From contig NZ_FUYA01000010.1 in assembly GCF_900167065.1 (NCBI RefSeq), forward strand, positions 1 through 64,000: a stretch of 64,000 nt of DNA, read 5' to 3'. Positions 34,366-44,053 of this stretch are shown here, piece by piece. The DNA comes from Desulfobaculum bizertense DSM 18034. GTDB taxonomy: Bacteria > Desulfobacterota > Desulfovibrionia > Desulfovibrionales > Desulfovibrionaceae. The position numbers and the translations under genes were made by a program. The notes under the pieces are model-generated. The model made no database searches. It worked only from the letters and a program-made list of their open reading frames with translations, and was not told the DNA's origin. Each line of letters starts with the position of its first letter. Positions within the stretch are counted from its first letter, which is position 1.

Positions 34366-34663
34366 CTTAATTGATACAAATCCCGAAATACTTGGGGAAA
34401 GTGGGCGAGTATCGCGCCTTTCGGGCGTGTCTTTCGCCCACGTCGGGTTCTTACGGGTATTTTTGAAGCGTAGCACACGATGCGCAAAGCTTCAAAAGCG
34501 TCTATTCATAATCATTTATATTTAAGTCGCTTTTTTTGAGAGAAGGGCGCCTTAGAACGGCTGGAATGTTGAGATACTGAGAATGTGACAGGGAAGCATG
34601 GTGTACGCAATCCACCCAGGATGTTTTGCAGCTTGGGCGATGCTGTGCTGTCTGCATTTTTCT
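34366..34663 (+). ncRNA. Structured leader or small RNA upstream of the chemoreceptor gene (candidate)
   Basis: The stretch from the sigma-28 promoter to the terminator at 34664 is about 300 nt with no ORF of its own. It contains GTGGGCGA/TCGCCCAC near 34400-34442 enclosed by CCCGA/TCGGG, and other short stems. It could be a regulated leader or a separate small RNA. I could not match it to a known riboswitch class. Confidence 0.35.
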
Positions 34664-34702
34664 CAGGGACTGTGACATGAGCACTCACAGTCCCTTTTTT
34701 AG
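34664..34702 (+). terminator. Terminator (or attenuator) in front of the chemoreceptor gene
   Basis: GGGACTGTG pairs with CACAGTCCC around an 11-nt loop, followed by TTTTTT, 56 bp before the chemoreceptor start codon and in its orientation. Confidence 0.85.
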
Positions 34703-34757
34703 GGCGTACAAGCGTTTACAAAACGTCATGCAAGGTGTTTCGCCTTTGGAGGTTGTT

Positions 34758-37064
34758 GTGAAGTTTCGGAGTATTACTACCCGATTTGTGTTGATGGGGG
34801 TTCTGGTTATTTCGCTGTCGGTGGCGGCGATTGTTTTCTATGCCGGAAGATCAGTTCTGTCTGTGAGCCATGAGGCTAGTGACGTGCTGATGGATGATCT
34901 TGGGGATTCTGTTCTCCACGAGCTGGATGCATATGTTGATAATGCAAAATCCATGACTCTGGCGCTGTCGCTTCAGCGGGCAGCACAGCGGGCGATTTTG
35001 CAGGATGCTGATTATGAGCTTGTTGGAGAGTTTAAAAAACTTTTGGCGTCGCAGGATAATATCGAAGCCATCATGCTTTTTAACAAAGACGGCTACGTTG
35101 TTGCAGGAACCAGTTTCAAGGGAGACAAGCTGCGGGGACGGGATGCAAAGGAATATGGCTTTTTGCGGCATATTCGGAATGCGAGCGGCGTTGTGGTGAA
35201 TCCGGAAATCGTTCGGTCACCAGTAACGAACCGCCTTGTTTTTGTCGTTATGGCTCCGGTGCTGAGAGGGGGCGCGCTGATGGGCGGCATTGCCGTGAGC
35301 GTGGACTGGCAGAATTTTAGCGACAAGGTTGTTGCACCGCTTTCCTTTGGCAAGAGCGGGTATGCCTACATGTATGACCAGAACATGCGGGTTATTTCTC
35401 ACCCTGATCCCTCTGTGTTGCTGAAAAAAAATATGCTTGGTTCCTATGAGAGCCAGATTGAAAATTCTGACTTCGGCAAGGTCCGTTACACTTTGGACGG
35501 ACATCGCAAGGTCGCACATTTCATTAAGGATAAAGACTTCGGCTGGACCGTGGTCACCACGGCGTATGAGCGTGATCTTGAAGCGGACGCCCTGCATATC
35601 CGGAATGTCCTGCTTTTGATTGGCGTTGTGACGATTCTGGTTCTGAGTGCGATGATTGCCTTTGTGCTGTGGCGCTTCATCATGGAGCCTTTGGCTCGCA
35701 TTCAGCACTTTGCCGAGGGCGTTGCCAAGGGTGATCTGAATGCTGAGTTGCGCGGGAACTTTAAGCTCGAGCTTGCTGAGGTGGCAGGACACATCAGGCA
35801 GATGACTGATCAGCTTCGTGAGCGCCTTGCCTTTGCGCAGGGTGTGCTTGAAGGGACGGCCATGCCTTGTGGGGTTGGTGATACAGAGGGACGTCTGACT
35901 TTCGTCAACCAGCCTATGCTTGATGCTGTTGGCCTTACAGGCAAGCCAGAAGAGTATTATGGAATGCCTTCGGGTGAGTTTGCCTTTAAGGACCCCAAGC
36001 ACAAGACTGCACTTCATGTTGCTTTGGAAGAAAAGCGGCAGGTGGAGCAGGAGGTCAATTACACGACGCATAAGGGTGAGCAGCGTGTCTTTTCGATCAT
36101 TGCGACCCCGATCAAGGACTTTGATGGAAAGATTAGTGGAGCAATGACGCTGTGGTTTGATCTGACAGAGGTCCGTTCTCAGCAGCTCGCGATTGAAGAG
36201 AAGAACGTTCTCATTGAAAAGGTTGCCCAGCGTGCCATTGTTGTTTCCGATCAGGTCGCTTCGGCGTCGGAAGAGCTTTCTGCTCAGATTGACCAGTCAT
36301 CCAAGGGTGCTGACGAGCAGCGGGCTATGGCCTCTGAGTCCGCAACTGCCATTGAGCAGATGAATGCTTCGGTGCTGGAGGTCGCGCGTAATGCTGCCTC
36401 TGCCGCAGAGACTGCTGAGAATGCACGCTCCACCGCAGGAGAAGGAACTGAGGTTGTTGGTCGTGTCATCAAGGGCTTTGATAATGTTCACGAAGGCTTT
36501 AAGAGGGTCGACGAATCCATGAAGGGACTCGGAGCCAAGGCCGGAGGCATTACGAATATTGTTCAGGTCATTGAGGATATTGCTGACCAGACGAATCTGC
36601 TGGCTCTGAACGCGGCAATTGAGGCGGCGCGGGCTGGTGATGCTGGTCGCGGTTTTGCCGTTGTTGCAGATGAGGTCCGCAAGCTGGCAGAAAAGACGAT
36701 GAGTGCGACCAAGGAAGTTGGCGTCGCTGTTTCCGATATTCAGGAAGGCACTGAGAGCACCATTGCTGAGATGGACCAGTCCAAGCACGTGATGCAGCAG
36801 ATCAGTTCGCACACCGATCAGGCGATTGGTGCCCTGCGCTCCATTCGGGACATGGTTCAGGAGACCAGCAATCAGGTTCAGTCTATTGCGAGTGCTGCAG
36901 AAGAACAGTCTGCGGCAAGCGATCAGATCAGCAAATCTGCAGAGGAGATGAACAAGATTACCGACGAGACTGCGGATGCAATGGGACAGTCTGCTCAGGC
37001 TGTCACAGATCTTGCCCGACTTGCAGGAGAGTTACAGGATATTATTAATTCTGTAGAGAAGTAA
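34758..37064 (+). CDS. Methyl-accepting chemotaxis protein (Cache-HAMP-PAS-MCP)
   Basis: A 768-residue chemoreceptor. A first membrane helix (about 10-33) precedes a double-Cache-like periplasmic ligand domain ([53 protein letters not shown]). A second helix (about 290-312), HAMP, a PAS domain (about 375-480) and the signalling domain follow, with the hairpin tip [43 protein letters not shown] at 34758 is chosen because GGAGG lies 5 nt upstream; the ORF extends to 34626 but would read through the terminator. The C-terminus lacks a CheR-binding pentapeptide. Confidence 0.93.
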   Translation: MKFRSITTRFVLMGVLVISLSVAAIVFYAGRSVLSVSHEASDVLMDDLGDSVLHELDAYVDNAKSMTLALSLQRAAQRAILQDADYELVGEFKKLLASQDNIEAIMLFNKDGYVVAGTSFKGDKLRGRDAKEYGFLRHIRNASGVVVNPEIVRSPVTNRLVFVVMAPVLRGGALMGGIAVSVDWQNFSDKVVAPLSFGKSGYAYMYDQNMRVISHPDPSVLLKKNMLGSYESQIENSDFGKVRYTLDGHRKVAHFIKDKDFGWTVVTTAYERDLEADALHIRNVLLLIGVVTILVLSAMIAFVLWRFIMEPLARIQHFAEGVAKGDLNAELRGNFKLELAEVAGHIRQMTDQLRERLAFAQGVLEGTAMPCGVGDTEGRLTFVNQPMLDAVGLTGKPEEYYGMPSGEFAFKDPKHKTALHVALEEKRQVEQEVNYTTHKGEQRVFSIIATPIKDFDGKISGAMTLWFDLTEVRSQQLAIEEKNVLIEKVAQRAIVVSDQVASASEELSAQIDQSSKGADEQRAMASESATAIEQMNASVLEVARNAASAAETAENARSTAGEGTEVVGRVIKGFDNVHEGFKRVDESMKGLGAKAGGITNIVQVIEDIADQTNLLALNAAIEAARAGDAGRGFAVVADEVRKLAEKTMSATKEVGVAVSDIQEGTESTIAEMDQSKHVMQQISSHTDQAIGALRSIRDMVQETSNQVQSIASAAEEQSAASDQISKSAEEMNKITDETADAMGQSAQAVTDLARLAGELQDIINSVEK

Positions 37065-37103
37065 CGGATAGTCTATTGAATCAATTCTGATGAACGTATG
37101 TAT

Positions 37104-37142
37104 CGGCGGGCTTGTATTAATGAGCCCGCCTTTTCTTTTTTC
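37104..37142 (+). terminator. Terminator of the chemoreceptor gene
   Basis: GGCGGGCT pairs with AGCCCGCC, followed by TTTTCTTTTTT. Confidence 0.85.
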
Positions 37143-37298
37143 TTTGTACTCTGTATATTGCGTGTGCAACACAGTCTTAAAAAGATGCGCAATAGATGAA
37201 AAAGGCACACTAGAGTGGTTGACGAGCCGCCAATGTGAGACTAGGCATCAACATGCAGAGTGGAATACAGCAGTACAACTGAAACGGAAGGGATTACG

Positions 37299-37892
37299 AT
37301 GACCCAGCAGAAGATTTTGGAAGCTGCCGCCCGTCTCTTTTCTGAGAGAGGCTTTGCAAGCACTCCAACAAGTCTCCTTGCACGGGAGGCGGGCATTTCA
37401 GAGGGGAGTATTTATCGGCATTTTTCATCAAAGGATGAGATTTTTCTCCACCTTATCCGTGATCTCCGGCAGGAGCTGGAAAATGCAATAGATGCCGTCC
37501 TAGAGGAAAGCACGCCCCTTGGTGGTTTTGGTCAGATTAGTAGTATTCTTGAGGAATACTCAGCCTTTGTCCGCAAGAACAGCCGGTACTTTAGTTTGAT
37601 TTTTCGCGATGCCCCGCTCCGCGCCGGGCACGGAGATACCGAACTTCAGGACGAGCTGGCCGCGATTCATGACTACATTCATGACTGTATTTTGGAGGTA
37701 CTTAAACGCGGGGCTGATGAAGGCACAATCCGAAACGATATTGATGTGAAAACCGTCTGCACGATGGTCTGTTCCCTTGTCTTGGGCATGACCAGAATGC
37801 GGTATTTTGGCTACCTTTCTGAGGATCAGGTTGACCCGGCTGCGGTCCGGAGTCATTTGGAGCTGTTTCTACGGCCCACCAAGAAATGGTAG
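37299..37892 (+). CDS. TetR/AcrR family transcriptional regulator
   Basis: A 197-residue repressor-type protein. The N-terminal helix-turn-helix is clear: QQKILEAAARLFSERGFASTPTSLLAREAGISEGSIYRHFSSKDEIFLHLI. The remaining 140 residues form a TetR C-terminal ligand/dimer domain with no recognisable ligand. The start at 37299 follows GGAAGGGATTACG. It is monocistronic and ends at a shared terminator, so its target is not given by context. Confidence 0.9.
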   Translation: MTQQKILEAAARLFSERGFASTPTSLLAREAGISEGSIYRHFSSKDEIFLHLIRDLRQELENAIDAVLEESTPLGGFGQISSILEEYSAFVRKNSRYFSLIFRDAPLRAGHGDTELQDELAAIHDYIHDCILEVLKRGADEGTIRNDIDVKTVCTMVCSLVLGMTRMRYFGYLSEDQVDPAAVRSHLELFLRPTKKW

Positions 37893-37911
37893 GCATACAG
37901 AATTTTGAAAA

Positions 37912-37943
37912 TAAAAAAGCCGGAGCATCTGCTCCGGCTTTTG
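37912..37943. terminator. Bidirectional terminator between tetR-type and ppiC-type genes
   Basis: AAAAGCCGGAGCA and TGCTCCGGCTTTT form a long stem with a 2-nt spacer and A/T runs on both sides. Confidence 0.88.
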
Positions 37944-37958
37944 TCGTCTCAAGAGGGA

Positions 37959-38237
37959 TTAGCTCCGCTCGCGGATAAGGATCAGGTGGTATCCAAACTG
38001 CGTCTGGATCGGACCGTGAACCTTGCCGACTTCTTCGTTGAAGCAGACGGTATCAAATTCCGGAACCATCATTCCGGGGCGGAAAGAACCAAGATCACCA
38101 CCGCGGCGGCCAGAGGGGCAGCTGGAGTGCTGGCGTGCAACTTCTGCGAAATCTGCACCTTCTTCAATCTGCTTTTTCAGCTCTTCGCACTTTTCTTTTG
38201 TATCAACAAGAATGTGACTTGCTACACATGTTGCCAT
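37959..38237 (-). CDS. Parvulin-type peptidyl-prolyl isomerase
   Basis: A 92-residue stand-alone parvulin (PpiC/Pin4-like) with no signal peptide, so probably cytoplasmic. Family motifs are ASHILVDTKEKCEEL, GADFAEVARQHSSCPSGRRGGDLGSF, MVPEFDTVCF and VHGPIQTQFGYHLILI. It catalyses cis-trans isomerisation of Xaa-Pro bonds. The size equals a bare catalytic domain. It ends at the terminator shared with the TetR gene. Confidence 0.94.
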   Translation of the reverse strand: MATCVASHILVDTKEKCEELKKQIEEGADFAEVARQHSSCPSGRRGGDLGSFRPGMMVPEFDTVCFNEEVGKVHGPIQTQFGYHLILIRERS

Positions 38238-38396
38238 TGTTTTCTCCTTATTTCTGAATACCGCAGAGGTATTCTACACTCGATTTCGGGCACAGTGCCA
38301 CGGCTTTTATCGGGATGCAAGCGCGCTTGCCTTTCTTGACACCCTCTTTCGCAGCCTTATAGGGTATGAACGCACCACAACAACTGGAAGAGTCAA

Positions 38397-39311
38397 ATGA
38401 ACAAGATTCTGAAATTCTTTCTTATTCCCCTTGTCGCAATAACGCTTACTGCGACAGCGGTCGACTATGCCAGTGCAAAACGCTTCGGCGGCGGACGCTC
38501 CTTTGGTGGGAGCAAGAGTTACTCACACAGTTACTCAAAACCCGTCCGGCAGCAGAGCACTCGGCAGTCTATGAATTCTGCGACGAATTCTACCAATAAG
38601 CGCCCTCGGTTGGGTGGCTTCGGTGGTTTTCTGGGCGGCATGCTTGCTGGCTCACTCCTCGGTTCCCTCTTTTTTGGGCACCCCTTCACGGGTGGCGGAT
38701 TCATGGATATTTTGCTGATTGGCCTTTTGGTCTTTTTTGCCCTCAAGTTTTTCCGGGGACGAAAAAGAGCAACTGATTACGCCGGTCAGGGAGCAGGGCT
38801 TTCGTATGGTGGTGCCGGGCCGAACTCCAACATGAATATGAACAGTACAGACTATGGCAGCTCCTCTGCCAGAAGCTCTGCTGAAGCAAGCTGGGGGAAC
38901 CTGGGCGCTCAGGCCTCCTCCTCCCAGGAACCAGAAATCTCCGTTCCCGCTGGTTTTAATACGGATGAGTTCCTCAAAGGAGCAAAGCTCTCCTACACCC
39001 GGCTTCAAAAATCATGGGACACGAGAGACTTTGACGACGTGTCGCAGTTCGTGACCCCGGCCGTTCTTTCCGAAATTAAAGCTCAGGCTGCGCAGGACCC
39101 CAACCCCTCGCAGACTGATATCCTTATGCTGGACGCCCGACTCCTCGAAGTTCAGGAGCAGGGTACTCAGACTATCGCCACTGTCTACTTTGACGCCCTC
39201 CTGCGTGAAGAACGCGGCGGAAGCTCTGAGCAGGTGAGAGAAGTATGGCACTTCCTCTCTCATTCTGGCGGAATGTGGCTCCTCGATGGTATTCAGCAGC
39301 TCGAAGCATAA
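38397..39311 (+). CDS. Tim44-domain membrane protein
   Basis: A 304-residue exported or membrane protein. A signal-like hydrophobic N-terminus (about 5-25) is followed by a Gly/Ser/Arg-rich segment, one or two hydrophobic stretches (about 75-120: LGGFLGGMLAGSLLGSLFFG, MDILLIGLLVFFALKFF) and a C-terminal Tim44-like domain (about 190-300: FLKGAKLSYTRLQKSWDTRDFDDVSQFVTPAVLSEI; EVWHFLSHSGGMWLLDGIQ). Bacterial members of this family are widespread but of unclear function. It is probably monocistronic and followed by repeat R4. Confidence 0.85.
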   Translation: MNKILKFFLIPLVAITLTATAVDYASAKRFGGGRSFGGSKSYSHSYSKPVRQQSTRQSMNSATNSTNKRPRLGGFGGFLGGMLAGSLLGSLFFGHPFTGGGFMDILLIGLLVFFALKFFRGRKRATDYAGQGAGLSYGGAGPNSNMNMNSTDYGSSSARSSAEASWGNLGAQASSSQEPEISVPAGFNTDEFLKGAKLSYTRLQKSWDTRDFDDVSQFVTPAVLSEIKAQAAQDPNPSQTDILMLDARLLEVQEQGTQTIATVYFDALLREERGGSSEQVREVWHFLSHSGGMWLLDGIQQLEA

Positions 39312-39330
39312 TGTGTTTTGGGTGGTAAAA

Positions 39331-39745
39331 ATTGGGAGCCTGCCCCAGCGCGTTAGCGCTGGATGGGTGGGTGGGGAAATTGGGGGCCAGCCCCCAAACC
39401 CCCGCGTAAGGGAATGATTCCCTTACGTATCCTCATCGAGTTTGAATTCCCTCCACGCTTCGCGTGAATGAAATTCAAACTTGTTGGGCATAACGTCGAG
39501 AGCCTCTGTCTCTTTGGCGAGTTGCCACTATTTTTTTTCTGAACGCTTGCGTTCAGAAAGAAAATACGCGCTCGGGAAATCTCCACTAGCTGTTTTGAAC
39601 AGGTTGGCGGAGAGGAGAGCGAAGCTCTCATCCCGCCAACCTGTTCAAAACAGCGAAAGCGGGATTCCCAAGGGCCTCGTCCTTGGGCGGGGTCAAGGGG
39701 CAGCGCCCCTTGCAGAGCACGAGACGGAGTCTCGTCCCCCCAGCG
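39331..39745 (+). repeat. Multi-hairpin repeat element, copy R4
   Basis: Complete copy: a 39345-39362, b 39382-39395, c 39405-39427, d GAATT-armed 39444-39476, e 39532-39564. Module f (39590-39653) has 21-bp perfect arms beginning CTGTTTTGAACAGG, unrelated to R2/R3, around the core GAGGAGAGCGAAGCTCTC. Module g is 39666-39688, h 39694-39712, then CGAGACGGAGTCTCG. It lies directly after the Tim44-domain gene. Confidence 0.9.
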
Positions 39746-39782
39746 CCCCAATAAAAAAGTTTTTATAAATAACAACACAGGT

Positions 39783-39812
39783 GCAGCCCGGCTTTGGCCG
39801 GGCTTTTTTTTG
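39783..39812 (+). terminator. Terminator with no obvious gene before it
   Basis: AGCCCGGC pairs with GCCGGGCT followed by TTTTTTT, 38 bp after repeat R4. It may end read-through from the Tim44 gene or a transcript of R4 itself. Confidence 0.8.
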
Positions 39813-40002
39813 GGGTGCAGGTGGAGAAGTAGGACCTTTGGGGTATCTTTCTTTTGAGTGCTATTTTCTTGGAATTGTTGCTGAAAGAGCTTTGAACCGC
39901 GAGCTGCTTGGCAAGAGGGCTTGCAATAGCTCTCGGAAAAGTCTACGACGTGGGACGCATTTTGAGCAGCGCAACCACAAGGCCAACCTTGTGGTTTTTT
40001 GT
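39813..40002 (+). ncRNA. Candidate small RNA or attenuator leader before the zinc-ribbon gene
   Basis: A 190-nt stretch without an ORF ends in a perfect terminator (AACCACAAGG/CCTTGTGGTT, CCAA loop, T run, 39973-40002), only 35 bp before the next start codon. Either a small RNA ends here or the terminator attenuates the downstream gene. No promoter is clear. Confidence 0.35.
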
Positions 40003-40036
40003 TTGCAATGACTTCGATACAAGGATTGACAGACGT

Positions 40037-40564
40037 ATGGCCACGAAGAAGCTTACTGTTGGGGGATATACTGAGTCCCGCTGTTCTCGGTGTAAGGACA
40101 TCACAAATCACATCATTGTCGCGATGGTTGACGGTGAAGTAATCAAGGTTCAGTGCTGTGCCTGTGGAAGCATGCATAAGCACCGTCCACCGCGGGTCGC
40201 AAAGAGCAGCTCAGCTCCCACTGTAGTGAAGCGTTCTGGTGGGAGAGTGAGTCCGGTTCGCAAGGTGACGACCGGCACGACATCCGCTCCTGCGAAGCGT
40301 ACGAGCCGCAAAAAGTCCCAGTCCGCGCATCCTGCCGTGAACCAGGAAGCAGTGCGCAAGCTGTGGGAGAGAGCGCTTATGGCTCGCAGCCACGGCGATC
40401 CTAAGCCGTATACGATTGATACGGTTTTTGAGCTGGATGATGTTGTTGAGCACTCCAAGTTTGGCACCGGATATGTTTCTGAGCTTATTGATAACGATAA
40501 GGTGAAGATCATGTTCCAGTGTGGAGAAAAGATGCTCCGTTGCGGTCTTCGTAACGTTGCATAA
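40037..40564 (+). CDS. Zinc-ribbon protein with C-terminal CarD-like motif
   Basis: A 175-residue protein of unknown function. An N-terminal zinc ribbon uses CSRC (16-19) and CCAC (40-43). A basic, low-complexity linker (about 50-110, rich in K, R, S, T) suggests nucleic-acid contact. The C-terminus, FELDDVVEHSKFGTGYVSELIDNDKVKIMFQCGEKML, is a compact beta-domain reminiscent of CarD/Tudor-like or UvrD C-terminal domains. The start at 40037 is the first with family-like sequence, but its ribosome-binding site (AAGGA, 12 nt away) is poor and a terminator lies 35 bp upstream. Confidence 0.75.
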   Translation: MATKKLTVGGYTESRCSRCKDITNHIIVAMVDGEVIKVQCCACGSMHKHRPPRVAKSSSAPTVVKRSGGRVSPVRKVTTGTTSAPAKRTSRKKSQSAHPAVNQEAVRKLWERALMARSHGDPKPYTIDTVFELDDVVEHSKFGTGYVSELIDNDKVKIMFQCGEKMLRCGLRNVA

Positions 40565-40593
40565 ACACGCATTTTTCCTGTTTGCAGGATTTG

Positions 40594-40624
40594 AAGCCCG
40601 GAGATTTTCTCTGGGCTTTTTTTG
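40594..40624 (+). terminator. Terminator of the zinc-ribbon gene
   Basis: AAGCCCGGAGA pairs with TCTCTGGGCTT (one G-U), followed by TTTTTT. Confidence 0.85.
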
Positions 40625-40733
40625 TACCCTGTGGCGGGGGACACGCTGAGCGGAGGGGAGTCTTTTCATTGAGCGCAGAGGGGAAAGCGTGCTAAGCTTA
40701 AACTTCTTTTCTGGAAATTTATAAAAGCTGGAT

Positions 40734-43700
40734 ATGCTCATGAAAGCTTTACGAACACGAGCGTCCCTGATGTTTCTGGTGGGATGCGTGGTGCTGCTGA
40801 TCGTTTCTGTAGCTGTTGTGCTGGGGGTCTATGCGACGGGGTTCAAGCGCATAGAGAGACGTGATGTTCAGCGGAATATTGCCCGTGTTCATATGATTAT
40901 CCAGAATGAAATGGTGCAGCTGGAAAGGCTGACAGCAGACTGGGCGTGGTGGGATGACATGTATGAATACGTCGACATCCCGGACGAAGAGTTTGTGACC
41001 TCAAACCTTCCGCTGTCGACCTTTGAGGACCAGAATTTTGCTTTTGCACTCATCATTGATGCTGATGGTGAGACAATGTTCTCGCGCTTTGTGGATAAGG
41101 AGCGGGGCGTCTTTATCCCGCTTTCTGAGACACTGATGCGAAACATTGCGCCGGGAACGCCGCTTTTTGCTCCGGTTCGGAGCGGCAAGGGCGTGAGCGG
41201 AATTATGTCTCTGCCAGAGGGACCGGTCGTTGTTGCCTCACAGCCTATCCTGACGAGCGAACATCAGGGACCGCCGAGTGGTGTGCTGGTCTTTGGACGC
41301 TGGCTTGATGACGAAATGCTCAAGAGCGTTTCAGATCAGGTGCAGCTGCGCGTCGACCTGTACAAATATGATTCACCCAAAATCCCAACGCCAATTCGGA
41401 CACTTATCATGAAGGGAAACGAGAGCGATGTGGATATCAGCGGTGACATGGTGGGCGTGGGCGTGCTCCGTGATATTTATGAAAATCCGGCACTGGTTTT
41501 CTCACTGTACCAGCCTCGCGAGATTCATGGTCTTGGCATGTCTGTCATGCGCTATCATATTGCTGGAATCGTGCTGTGTATTGTCGCTTTTGCTGTGCTC
41601 CAGCTCTACCTCCTGAACAGGTTTGTGCTGTCCCGTATCCGTGAGCTGGGAGATCAGGTGAGGAGCTTTAGCCTTGGGACGAGCTTTGATGACCGTATTT
41701 CCTTGCCGGGTGGCGATGAACTTTCTGAGCTTGCGGACAACATGAATAGCATGCTGGCCCGCCTTGGAGAGAATGAACAGTTCTTTACCCAAATTCTGCG
41801 AAACCTGAATGCAGGCGTTTTGCTGGTTGATGAAGAGACAATGGATGTTGTGGAGATCAATCCACATGCACTGAATATTATTGGCTATGATGCAGATGAA
41901 GTGATCGGCAGCCGGTGCCGTGATGCTCTATGCCCCCGGAAGGACGAAGGGTGCTCAAAGAGCGAAATTTCTGGCATCGGTGAGAGTTCGGAGCCAGAGG
42001 TGCGCAAGCTCAAGCGCAAGGATGGTACACTCGTGAGTGTGCTCAAGACGCTGGCGTGTGTGGAGTGGAAGGGGCGCCGGTGCATTCTGCAAACCATTCT
42101 GGATGTAACGGAGCTTGAAGAGGCGCAGAATTCACTGCGGGAGACAGAAAAGCTGTATCGAACTGTGTTCCGTAATACCGGAACAGCCTCAATTCTGGTG
42201 GATGATGACACCACGATTCTGCTGGCGAATCCCATGTTCGAAAATCTTGTGGGTCGATCTTCCCGGGAGATTGAGGGCGTGATGTCGTGGACGGATCTTT
42301 TTCACCCCGATGATATTGGCAAGATGCGGGCGAATCACAAGCGGCGCCGAAGCGACCCGCTTTCTGCGCCCAAGATGTATGAGGGGCGCATAAGGACGCG
42401 GTATGGCGAGATTCGGGACGTGATGATGAGCGTTGCTGCGGTCCCCGGAGAGGCCCTGAGTGTTGCCTCGCTCACAGACATAACCGAGCAGAAGAAGGCA
42501 AAGGATGAGCTGGTAAAGCTGGCATTTTATGACGAGCTGACCATGCTTCCCAACCGGTCATTTTTGCTCGAAAAAATCCGCCAGTCAGTGGATGCTGCGT
42601 CACGAAACGGGACGCGCGTTGGCCTGCTCAATCTTGACCTTGAAGATTTTAAGCTGGTGAACGATTCCTTTGGGCATAGCAAGGGCGATGACATTTTGCG
42701 GATGGTTGCTGAGCGATTGCAGGAGATCATGCGCAAGAAAGACATCATTGCGCGCGTTGGTGGCGATGAATTTTTGATTCTCATTGATGATGCCAAGGAA
42801 ATTGAGGACTACGCGCGACTTGCAGAGGCCATAAATGAGCGTTTCCGCAAGCCGTTCTATTTGCAGGGGCGAGACATTTATCTCAAGTTTAATATCGGCA
42901 TTTCCGTTTTTCCTGATGACGGGAGCAGTAGCCCTGAGGGACTGATTCAGAATGCAGATATGGCGATGTATCAGGCCAAGACGTCACCGTCTTCGTCTTT
43001 CAGCCTGTTTACTGCCGACCTGAATGCCAAGGCAATGGCCCGGCTCGAACTGGAAGCCGAGATGCGTACGGCGTTCAAGCAGAAAAATTTCCTCATTTTT
43101 TATCAGCCGAAGATCAATCTGGAGACAGGCGAGATTATTGGAGCAGAGGCGCTGGTGCGCTGGGTGAAGCCTGACGGTGAAATTGTCACTCCAAACGAGT
43201 TTATTCCGCTTGCTGAGGAGACCGGGCTTATTGTTCCTCTCGACAACTGGGTCATGAAAGAAGCCGTTGAGCGGGTTCAGAAGTGGAGAGACAAGGTGCC
43301 ACCGGACTTCCGCATTTCGGTCAATGTTTCTGCCCTGCATTTTAACTCCGGGGATTTGCCTGGGAACATTGCGCATGTTCTGGAGAATTCAACGCTCAAG
43401 CCGCATCAGCTTGGGGTCGAGGTCACGGAAACGCTGCTTATGGAGAACATGGACCGGGCCGTGAAGATCCTTTCCGAGGTAGCCGACATGGGCGTGAGGA
43501 TTTTGCTCGATGACTTTGGGACTGGCTATTCCTCGCTTGCCTATCTGAGCAAGCTTCCTATCAACACGCTCAAGATCGACAAATCATTTGTTATGGACAT
43601 CACTGGCCGCGGAAGCCAGGGCGACACGGTTGCCCGTGGTATTCTTTCCCTTGCCGCGAATCTTGGGCTGGAAGTTGTGGCCGAAGGTGTGGAAACTGCG

Positions 43701-43823
43701 GAGCAGGTTCAGTTCCTGCGAGAGCACGGTTGCCAGTATGGGCAGGGCTATCTCTTCTCGAAGCCCGTTCCAAACAAGGATTTCGCCCTTCTGCTCGACC
43801 AGAAAAAGATCGTGCCTGACTAG
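40734..43823 (+). CDS. CHASE4-HAMP-PAS-PAS-GGDEF-EAL cyclic-di-GMP enzyme
   Basis: A 1029-residue membrane protein that makes and/or degrades cyclic-di-GMP. Two membrane helices (about 10-32 and 275-300) bracket a CHASE4 periplasmic sensor (MVQLERLTADWAWWDDMYEYV). HAMP and two PAS domains (about 345-460 and 470-590) follow. The GGDEF domain has an intact VGGDEFLIL. The EAL domain has GAEALVRW, VEVTETLLMEN, LDDFGTGYSSLAYL and LKIDKSFV, so both activities look possible. It starts at ATG 40734 or the nearby in-frame ATG 40740. It is transcribed alone. Confidence 0.94.
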   Translation: MLMKALRTRASLMFLVGCVVLLIVSVAVVLGVYATGFKRIERRDVQRNIARVHMIIQNEMVQLERLTADWAWWDDMYEYVDIPDEEFVTSNLPLSTFEDQNFAFALIIDADGETMFSRFVDKERGVFIPLSETLMRNIAPGTPLFAPVRSGKGVSGIMSLPEGPVVVASQPILTSEHQGPPSGVLVFGRWLDDEMLKSVSDQVQLRVDLYKYDSPKIPTPIRTLIMKGNESDVDISGDMVGVGVLRDIYENPALVFSLYQPREIHGLGMSVMRYHIAGIVLCIVAFAVLQLYLLNRFVLSRIRELGDQVRSFSLGTSFDDRISLPGGDELSELADNMNSMLARLGENEQFFTQILRNLNAGVLLVDEETMDVVEINPHALNIIGYDADEVIGSRCRDALCPRKDEGCSKSEISGIGESSEPEVRKLKRKDGTLVSVLKTLACVEWKGRRCILQTILDVTELEEAQNSLRETEKLYRTVFRNTGTASILVDDDTTILLANPMFENLVGRSSREIEGVMSWTDLFHPDDIGKMRANHKRRRSDPLSAPKMYEGRIRTRYGEIRDVMMSVAAVPGEALSVASLTDITEQKKAKDELVKLAFYDELTMLPNRSFLLEKIRQSVDAASRNGTRVGLLNLDLEDFKLVNDSFGHSKGDDILRMVAERLQEIMRKKDIIARVGGDEFLILIDDAKEIEDYARLAEAINERFRKPFYLQGRDIYLKFNIGISVFPDDGSSSPEGLIQNADMAMYQAKTSPSSSFSLFTADLNAKAMARLELEAEMRTAFKQKNFLIFYQPKINLETGEIIGAEALVRWVKPDGEIVTPNEFIPLAEETGLIVPLDNWVMKEAVERVQKWRDKVPPDFRISVNVSALHFNSGDLPGNIAHVLENSTLKPHQLGVEVTETLLMENMDRAVKILSEVADMGVRILLDDFGTGYSSLAYLSKLPINTLKIDKSFVMDITGRGSQGDTVARGILSLAANLGLEVVAEGVETAEQVQFLREHGCQYGQGYLFSKPVPNKDFALLLDQKKIVPD

Positions 43824-43898
43824 CTTTTTTCTGGCGGGCTTATGCTCCTAATAAAGGAGCACAACCACTCCTGATCGCACTGGGATTTCGTACCGTGT

Positions 43899-43934
43899 GA
43901 GGAGCGGCTTTCGCGAGCCGTTCCTCTTTTTTTG
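43899..43934 (+). terminator. Terminator of the GGDEF-EAL gene
   Basis: GAGGAGCGGCT pairs with AGCCGTTCCTC, followed by TTTTTTT. Confidence 0.85.
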
Positions 43935-44053
43935 TTGTCTTGCAGGCTCTCTCGGCTTTTTTTCTCAAGCTGTTTTGCCTTTTCCTTTGGGCAGGCAAAT
44001 TCTGGCAAAACGTGCTAGAAACTGTCTGTAATTCAAGCAGGTAGGAGAGTTTC

